A DNA stretch of 64,000 nt from Peronospora farinosa (lineage: Eukaryota; Oomycota; Peronosporomycetes; Peronosporales; Peronosporaceae): the NCBI GenBank assembly GCA_947646735.1, contig CANTFK010000981.1, forward strand, positions 209,773 to 273,772. Direction: 5' to 3'. The translations under genes and the position numbers were made by a program. Within the stretch, counting starts at the first letter, position 1. Every line of letters starts with the position of its first letter. Shown here piece after piece: positions 58,127 through 64,000 of this stretch. Under the pieces are notes generated by a model. It was not told the DNA's origin. It searched no databases and saw nothing but the letters and a program-made list of their open reading frames with translations.

Positions 58127-58198
58127 TTCTCGTTAGTATAGTGGTTAGTATACCCGCCTGTCACGCGGGTGACCCGGGTTCAATTCCCGGACGGGAAG
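58127..58198 (+). tRNA. tRNA-Asp(GTC) copy 57, canonical
   Basis: Next copy 743 bp on; insertion GAAAAATCAGTGCAAAG then TTTCAGC. Confidence 0.93.
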
Positions 58199-58869
58199 CT
58201 TTTGCTCTTGCTTTTGCTCGAAAAATCAGTGCAAAGTTTCAGCACGCTACTCTTTGCTCTTGATTTTTCTCTGCGCTTTGCCGTTTGCTCTTTTGCTCTT
58301 TTGCTCTGCGTTTTGCAGTTTGCGCTTTGGCTCTGTTCTTTTGCTTTTTTCTTCTTTGCACTACACACTGTGTTCTTTACTCTGCGTCGACGCTCTTGGT
58401 GCTCGTTTCTCCTGGTGCTTACAACTACCTTTGTTTCACATGTAGTACGGTGATCATAACGAGAGCAGGCACGGCACGGATCTTGTTAGCTGGTACAATC
58501 TCATGTAGCGCTATGAAGAGGCGCAAGGTGAGTGTGTAGTAAGACTCGATCCCGGGTCCGGCTGACAATGCTGTGCAGCACCTGACGCGTTGCTTGTCTT
58601 TAGCCTTGCAGGTCACGGAGATGACGCGTGGTCATCGTTGAGCTGTATGAGCGAGTGCGGTTGCCCCGTGAATGCGCAGAGTGCTCGTTGAGCATGGGGT
58701 TCGCTGACGCTATCCGTGGTATGTCTGTGAGTCTGTGACAGTGACGTGGGGGCTCGAAGGAGTGCGTTGGGGGAGCAGGATATGGTGCGGTGTGCATCGG
58801 AGTGTGGTTGTGTGTAGGAGTGCGTTTGTTTTGTTTGTGAAACTGTTTGTGCTGTCGATGGTGCAGGAA

Positions 58870-58941
58870 TTCTCGTTAGTATAGTGGTTAGTATACCCGC
58901 CTGTCACGCGGGTGACCCGGGTTCAATTCCCGGACGGGAAG
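58870..58941 (+). tRNA. tRNA-Asp(GTC) copy 58, canonical
   Basis: Next copy 742 bp on; palindrome arm nearly complete, lacking one A (GCAAAGGTTAGC). Confidence 0.93.
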
Positions 58942-59611
58942 CTTTTGCTCTTGCTTTTGCTCGAAAAATCAAGAGCAAAGGTTAGCACGCTACTCTTTGC
59001 TCTTGATTTTTCTCTGCGCTTTGCCGTTTGCTCTTTTGCTCTTTTGCTCTGCGTTTTGCAGTTTGCGCTTTGGCTCTGTTCTTTTGCTTTTTTCTTCTTT
59101 GCACTACACACTGTGTTCTTTACTCTGCGTCGACGCTCTTGGTGCTCGTTTCTCCTGGTGCTTACAACTACCTTTGTTTCACATGTAGTACGGTGATCAT
59201 AACGAGAGCAGGCACGGCACGGATCTTGTTAGCTGGTACAATCTCATGTAGCGCTATGAAGAGGCGCAAGGTGAGTGTGTGTAAGACTCGATCCCGGGTC
59301 CGGCTGACAATGCTGTGCAGCACCTGACGCGTTGCTTGTCTTTAGCCTTGCAGGTCACGGAGATGACGCGTGGTCATCGTTGAGCTGTATGAGCGAGTGC
59401 GGTTGCCCCGTGAATGCGCAGAGTGCTCGTTGAGCATGGTGTTCGCTGACGCTATCCGTGGTATGTCTGTGAGTCTGTGACAGTGACGTGGGGGCTCGAA
59501 GGAGTGCGTTGGGGGAGCAGGATATGGTGCGGTGTGCATCGGAGTGTGGTTGTGTGTAGGAGTGCGTTTGTTTTGTTTGTGAAACTGTTTGTGCTGTCGA
59601 TGGTGCAGGAA

Positions 59612-59683
59612 TTCTCGTTAGTATAGTGGTTAGTATACCCGCCTGTCACGCGGGTGACCCGGGTTCAATTCCCGGACGGGAAG
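59612..59683 (+). tRNA. tRNA-Asp(GTC) copy 59, canonical
   Basis: Next copy 743 bp on; perfect inverted repeat. Confidence 0.93.
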
Positions 59684-59704
59684 CTTTTGCTCTTGCTTTT
59701 GCTC

Positions 59705-59755
59705 GAAAAATCAAGAGCAAAGAGTTAGCACGCTACTCTTTGCTCTTGATTTTTC
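59705..59755. repeat. Perfect inverted repeat, unit 59
   Basis: Same 21-bp arms and 9-nt loop as in unit 47. Confidence 0.85.
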
Positions 59756-60354
59756 TCTGCGCTTTGCCGTTTGCTCTTTTGCTCTTTTGCTCTGCGTTTT
59801 GCAGTTTGCGCTTTGGCTCTGTTCTTTTGCTTTTTTCTTCTTTGCACTACACACTGTGTTCTTTACTCTGCGTCGACGCTCTTGGTGCTCGTTTCTCCTG
59901 GTGCTTACAACTACCTTTGTTTCACATGTAGTACGGTGATCATAACGAGAGCAGGCACGGCACGGATCTTGTTAGCTGGTACAATCTCATGTAGCGCTAT
60001 GAAGAGGCGCAAGGTGAGTGTGTGTAAGACTCGATCCCGGGTCCGGCTGACAATGCTGTGCAGCACCTGACGCGTTGCTTGTCTTTAGCCTTGCAGGTCA
60101 CGGAGATGACGCGTGGTCATCGTTGAGCTGTATGAGCGAGTGCCGTTGCCCCGTGAATGCGCAGAGTGCTCGTTGAGCATGGTGTTCGCTGACGCTATCC
60201 GTGGTATGTCTGTGAGTCTGTGACAGTGACGTGGGGGCTCGAAGGAGTGCGTTGGGGGAGCAGGATATGGTGCGGTGTGCATCGGAGTGTGGTTGTGTGT
60301 AGGAGTGCGTTTGTTTTGTTTGTGAAACTGTTTGTGCTGTCGATGGTGCAGGAA

Positions 60355-60426
60355 TTCTCGTTAGTATAGTGGTTAGTATACCCGCCTGTCACGCGGGTGA
60401 CCCGGGTTCAATTCCCGGACGGGAAG
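60355..60426 (+). tRNA. tRNA-Asp(GTC) copy 60, canonical
   Basis: Next copy 745 bp on; perfect stem with a 10-nt instead of 9-nt loop (TTCAGC kept). Confidence 0.93.
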
Positions 60427-60447
60427 CTTTTGCTCTTGCTTTTGCTC

Positions 60448-60499
60448 GAAAAATCAAGAGCAAAGAGTTCAGCACGCTACTCTTTGCTCTTGATTTTTC
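60448..60499. repeat. Perfect inverted repeat, unit 60
   Basis: Same 21-bp arms; the loop is TCAGCACGCT (10 nt). Confidence 0.85.
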
Positions 60500-61099
60500 T
60501 CTGCGCTTTGCCGTTTGCTCTTTTGCTCTTTTGCTCTGCGTTTTGCAGTTTGCGCTTTGGCTCTGTTCTTTTGCTTTTTTCTTCTTTGCACTACACACTG
60601 TGTTCTTTACTCTGCGTCGACGCTCTTGGTGCTCGTTTCTCCTGGTGCTTACAACTACCTTTGTTTCACATGTAGTACGGTGATCATAACGAGAGCAGGC
60701 ACGGCACGGATCTTGTTAGCTGGTACAATCTCATGTAGCGCTATGAAGAGGCGCAAGGTGAGTGTGTAGTAAGACTCGATCCCGGGTCCGGCTGACAATG
60801 CTGTGCAGCACCTGACGCGTTGCTTGTCTTTAGCCTTGCAGGTCACGGAGATGACGCGTGGTCATCGTTGAGCTGTATGAGCGAGTGCCGTTGCCCCGTG
60901 AATGCGCAGAGTGCTCGTTGAGCATGGGGTTCGCTGACGCTATCCGTGGTATGTCTGTGAGTCTGTGACAGTGACGTGGGGGCTCGAAGGAGTGCGTTGG
61001 GGGAGCAGGATATGGTGCGGTGTGCATCGGAGTGTGGTTGTGTGTAGGAGTGCGTTTGTTTTGTTTGTGAAACTGTTTGTGCTGTCGATGGTGCAGGAA

Positions 61100-61171
61100 T
61101 TCTCGTTAGTATAGTGGTTAGTATACCCGCCTGTCACGCGGGTGACCCGGGTTCAATTCCCGGACGGGAAG
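61100..61171 (+). tRNA. tRNA-Asp(GTC) copy 61, canonical
   Basis: Next copy 741 bp on; perfect inverted repeat; CCGTTTGTTTTGCTC variant in the tract. Confidence 0.93.
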
Positions 61172-61192
61172 CTTTTGCTCTTGCTTTTGCTC

Positions 61193-61243
61193 GAAAAATC
61201 AAGAGCAAAGAGTTAGCACGCTACTCTTTGCTCTTGATTTTTC
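61193..61243. repeat. Perfect inverted repeat, unit 61
   Basis: Same 21-bp arms and 9-nt loop as in unit 47. Confidence 0.85.
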
Positions 61244-61840
61244 TCTGCGCTTTGCCGTTTGTTTTGCTCTTTTGCTCTGCGTTTTGCAGTTTGCGCTTTG
61301 GCTCTGTTCTTTTGCTTTTTTCTTCTTTGCACTACACACTGTGTTCTTTACTCTGCGTCGACGCTCTTGGTGCTCGTTTCTCCTGGTGCTTACAACTACC
61401 TTTGTTTCACATGTAGTACGGTGATCATAACGAGAGCAGGCACGGCACGGATCTTGTTAGCTGGTACAATCTCATGTAGCGCTATGAAGAGGCGCAAGGT
61501 GAGTGTGTAGTAAGACTCGATCCCGGGTCCGGCTGACAATGCTGTGCAGCACCTGACGCGTTGCTTGTCTTTAGCCTTGCAGGTCACGGAGATGACGCGT
61601 GGTCATCGTTGAGCTGTATGAGCGAGTGCGGTTGCCCCGTGAATGCGCAGAGTGCTCGTTGAGCATGGTGTTCGCTGACGCTATCCGTGGTATGTCTGTG
61701 AGTCTGTGACAGTGACGTGGGGGCTCGAAGGAGTGCGTTGGGGGAGCAGGATATGGTGCGGTGTGCATCGGAGTGTGGTTGTGTGTAGGAGTGCGTTTGT
61801 TTTGTTTGTGAAACTGTTTGTGCTGTCGATGGTGCAGGAA

Positions 61841-61912
61841 TTCTCGTTAGTATAGTGGTTAGTATACCCGCCTGTCACGCGGGTGACCCGGGTTCAATTC
61901 CCGGACGGGAAG
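61841..61912 (+). tRNA. tRNA-Asp(GTC) copy 62, canonical
   Basis: Last copy. No insertion, and the spacer reverts to the older GAGTTGTATG. Its downstream spacer runs into the G-rich degenerate stretch at 62388. Confidence 0.93.
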
Positions 61913-62365
61913 CTTTTGCTCTTGCTTTTGCTCGTTGCTTTCAGCACGCTACTCTTTGCTCTTGATTTTTCTCTGCGCTTTGCCGTTTGCTCTTTTCTCT
62001 TTTGCTCTGCGTTTTGCAGTTTGCGCTTTGGCTCTGTTCTTTTGCTTTTTTCTTCTTTGCACTACACACTGTGTTCTTTACTCTGCGTCGACGCTCTTGG
62101 TGCTCGTTTCTCCTGGTGCTTACAACTACTTTCGTTTCACATGTAGTACGGTGATCATAACGAGAGCAGGCACGGCACGGATCTTGTTAGCTGGTACAAT
62201 CTCATGTAGCGCTATGAAGAGGCGCAAGGCGAGTGTGTAGTAAGACTCGATCCCGGGTCCGGCTGACAATGCTGTGCAGCACCTGACGCGTTGCTTGTCT
62301 TTAGCCTTGCAGGTCACGGAGATGACGCGTGGTCATCGTTGAGTTGTATGAGCGAGTGCGGTTGC

Positions 62366-62514
62366 CCCCTGAATGCGCAGAGGGCCCGTTGGGGATGGGG
62401 TTCGCTGCCGCGCCCTGTGTTTTTTTTTGGTGTGTGGGGGTGGGGGGGGGGGGCGGAGGGGGGGGGTGGGGGGGGGGGATATGGGGGGGTGTGCATAGGA
62501 GTGTGGTTGTGTGT
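62366..62514 (+). repeat. Degenerate right end of the array with G runs
   Basis: The order of the unit is still followed (GTTCGCTG, then GATATG, then GTGTGCATAGGAGTG), but most bases between 62385 and 62490 are G or T, with G runs of up to about a dozen. The last 24 bases return to clean unit sequence of the older CATAGGAG form. This looks like poor consensus rather than biology. Confidence 0.6.
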
Positions 62515-63376
62515 CAGCGCGATTCGGTACTTTGGCGCGATCCGGCGCGATTTGCCAAGTCGGTGCGATCCATTATTACAAAGCGATCCAATGTTTCGTC
62601 GAAAGCCAAAGGGAAATGCAAAGCTTGTCTCTCGCCTTCGTCTGAATCTGAGTACGATGGATGGTCTTCTGACCCTGAAGACGCTACACTTGCTGCTCTT
62701 TCCGGATCGCGTTCAACCGCGAGGCGTTACACCACCGTGACGAAAATCTCTGGCAACACCGGATCGTCTCAGTCTCCTATCATAATTCACAATGGTAGCC
62801 CACCATCCAGAGCATCGCTAGTTTAAATGCCAACACGCCTCCTAGCCTTACGGATATAATCTCCAAGGTCGACCTATTTGGCGAACCTTCCAGCGACTCG
62901 GACGGAAAAATGAGCGTTTCCAGTGACATCAGTGAAGATATAAACCCGTTGCTCACGACCACTCAATACGCCGATCTGCCTGATCTCCAAGAATCACGTG
63001 ATGTAAGGATTTCAGGATATTGTAAGCGAAAACCCCGATCGTCGATCCAGGTTGCTCCGTGGTCTGCCCGACGGGTCAGTATGACCAGTGTTGCGAAATT
63101 GATATCTGGACCCCTCTTGAAAACTATTCTTCGCGTTATTCTCTAAGGGATGATCGAAGGACATTGCGATCTGGACATTTTGTTGTATCCTTACTTTCTC
63201 CACTTTCCAGTGTACGCGGAAGTGAGACCATGGTATCCTGGTCTGGAGTTTGAGAAGAAGAATATTCCTGACTTGGCCACCACGCTATCGATGTTGAGCT
63301 CTACCGAGCCGTGGCGAAAACAGTATCGAATTTTGATTGAAGATCACCCGGGATCGCTGATCCCTCGTCTTGCCGG
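62515..63376 (+). pseudogene. Frameshifted coding-like stretch, family unknown
   Basis: Successive frames read like one protein interrupted by shifts: 62530-62826 (KRSNVSSKAKGKCKACLSPS, Ser-rich), about 62817-63003 (SLNANTPPSLTDIISKVDLF), about 63050-63253 (YDQCCEIDIWTPLENYSSRY), and about 63210-63376 (YAEVRPWYPGLEFEKKN, ending SLIPRL). GGTAAG at 63376 could be a splice donor, so part of the shifts could be introns. No family recognised. It starts exactly where array homology ends and lies beside a retrotransposon, so a transposon-associated gene is possible. Confidence 0.4.
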
Positions 63377-63649
63377 TAAGTTTTTTTCCAAAGTAACTTC
63401 TCGCGATCCGATCTGGAGTAGCACTTCGCGATCCGATTATATTTCTTCAGCATTCAATACAATTTCACTGTTTTCGCTTCACTCTTTTGGTCTTTCTTGC
63501 AATTGTCTTCTTGTTTTGGGCCTTTTCAGCTGTGATCTGGTCTATCAGACCTTCGATCGACACTCAAATTCACATAAATCCGCTTTTCCACCAGCGTATA
63601 CAACCATCTTGTACAGCCATTTCGTCTCTCCGTAAACTAAATAACCAAT
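63377..63649. other. AT-rich spacer between the relic and the retrotransposon
   Basis: TCGCGATCCGAT occurs twice (about 63404 and 63428). It could include LTR sequence of the minus-strand gypsy element, but no LTR end can be set from one copy. Confidence 0.35.
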
Positions 63650-64000
63650 TCACAAATCTTCAGCTTTTTCCTCTTCATGAGACTGCATAACTTTGAAACG
63701 ATTACGGCGAACTTGTTCGCGTTCAAATTCTTGCAACAATGCTCCATAATTCAGATCAGCCTCATCAACCCACGATGGATCGGTATAACCCTTCCAGTAA
63801 ACCTTAAATTGACGATGCACCCGTCCAAAACGAGTTTTTTTACCGGATCGCATACCTTCAATCTTCTCCACTTCGAACTCGTTGACCCCAAGTTGCCGCT
63901 CCCAGCTATCCTCCGGCAGAAGTGCCTCGTCGAAATCAAAAAGATCTTCTTCTTCCACCGTCAACAACTGCTTCGGGCGGTCGGGGAATACTTTTACACA
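63650..64000 (-). mobile_element. Ty3/gypsy retrotransposon, C-terminal end of integrase with chromodomain (partial)
   Basis: The minus-strand frame is open from the window edge to a TGA at 63652-63650, about 116 residues. It holds a chromodomain: NEFEVEKIEGMRSG, then RQFKVYWKGYTDPSWVDE with the aromatic cage-type Tyr/Trp residues, after a linker (FDFDEALLPEDSWE) usual for oomycete gypsy polyproteins. Chromodomains of this kind guide integration to chromatin. Reverse transcriptase and the integrase core would lie beyond 64000. Confidence 0.8.

Larger units (their letters stand above)
44877..61840 (+). repeat. Array block B-hairpin, copies 39-61
   Basis: Most units have an insertion right after the first TTTTGCTC repeats, which ranges from 1 bp (copy 45) to a full inverted copy of the downstream 21 bp (copies 47, 55, 59, 60, 61). 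Most of them also have a duplicated GCTCTTTT 60 bp further on. Copies 41, 43, 44 and 50 lack the insertion. The right arm of the palindrome is unchanged in every unit; only the left side varies. Confidence 0.8.
16919..62514 (+). repeat. Tandem array of 62 tRNA-Asp units (723-746 bp each)
   Basis: A head-to-tail array filling about 45.6 kb. Each unit has a tRNA-Asp(GTC) gene, a TTTT terminator two bases later, about 200 bp of pyrimidine-rich DNA built on TTTTGCTC, a conserved spacer of about 350 bp, and a GT-rich stretch before the next tRNA. All 62 tRNA genes are on the plus strand. Pitch between tRNA starts ranges from 723 to 746 bp, mostly through indels in the linker just after the tRNA. 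Homology begins at GCGGTGTGCATAGG (16919) and ends in the same part of the unit, GTGGTTGTGTGT (62503-62514), so the array is a whole number of units plus about 25 bp. Actual copy number may differ if the assembly has collapsed or expanded repeats. Confidence 0.95.

Noticed and set aside
17218..62317. Recurrent minus-strand frames of 63-155 codons in every unit (for example GIESYYTLALRLF and MHTAPYP types) and plus-strand Leu/Phe-rich frames
   Set aside because: They recur because the units do. The plus frames run from within the tRNA into the TTTTGCTC tract. The minus frame is broken by the one-base loss in type-B spacers without any compensation, so there is no sign of protein-level selection.
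16919..62514. CRISPR array
   Set aside because: Units are over 700 bp, spacers are not unique, each unit holds a eukaryotic tRNA with Pol III signals, and neighbouring genes have introns.
16919..62514. tRNA-derived SINE family
   Set aside because: All copies are tandem and in one orientation, with no poly(A) or simple 3' tail and no target-site duplications at unit borders. The tRNA part is intact or differs by one base.

Overview
The window looks like nuclear DNA of an oomycete, probably Phytophthora or a close relative. Three things point there. The introns are short (about 70-93 bp) with GTRNGT-type donors. A near-perfect oomycete Inr/FPR core promoter lies before the gene at 9954. The right edge holds an oomycete-style Ty3/gypsy chromodomain integrase end. 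The species cannot be fixed from sequence alone.

Left part (1-16.1 kb) is ordinary, gene-dense DNA. In order it holds: a doubtful gene tail at the edge; a small AT-hook/Cys-cluster protein (877-1473, +); a short Qc-SNARE with three exons (1885-2447, +); a paralogue of the first protein on the opposite strand (3610-2834); a terminal uridylyl/poly(A)-transferase-like protein with a zinc knuckle (4125-7361, +); a four-exon TrpC-TrpF fusion for tryptophan synthesis with a 1-nt frameshift in exon 1 (7848-9771, +); a DUF3605 protein (9954-10490, +); a ribonuclease-inhibitor-type LRR protein (10795-12915, +); about 1.5 kb with no clear gene; the kinetochore protein Nuf2 (15839-14445, -); and a broken FAR1/MULE transposase N-terminus (16102-16540).

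Central part (16919-62514, about 45.6 kb, 71% of the window) is one head-to-tail tandem array. It has 62 units of 723-746 bp, each with one tRNA-Asp(GTC) gene followed two bases later by a TTTT Pol III terminator, a pyrimidine-rich TTTTGCTC stretch and a conserved spacer. It is internally structured. Copies 1-24 have G instead of C at tRNA position 62, giving a G52.G62 T-stem mismatch and a changed B box; copies 25-62 are canonical. Copies 14-23 alternate two spacer types, mostly as dimers. Copies 39-61 carry a graded series of insertions that culminate in a perfect 21-bp inverted repeat. Both array edges stop at the same point of the unit and keep divergent sequence.

Right part (62.4-64 kb) has a G-run-rich, possibly badly sequenced end of the array, a frameshifted coding-like stretch of unknown family, and the C-terminal chromodomain end of a gypsy retrotransposon on the minus strand.

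The left-hand genes do not form a pathway. The notable system is the tRNA-Asp array, which resembles in layout the tandem tRNA arrays known from Entamoeba.
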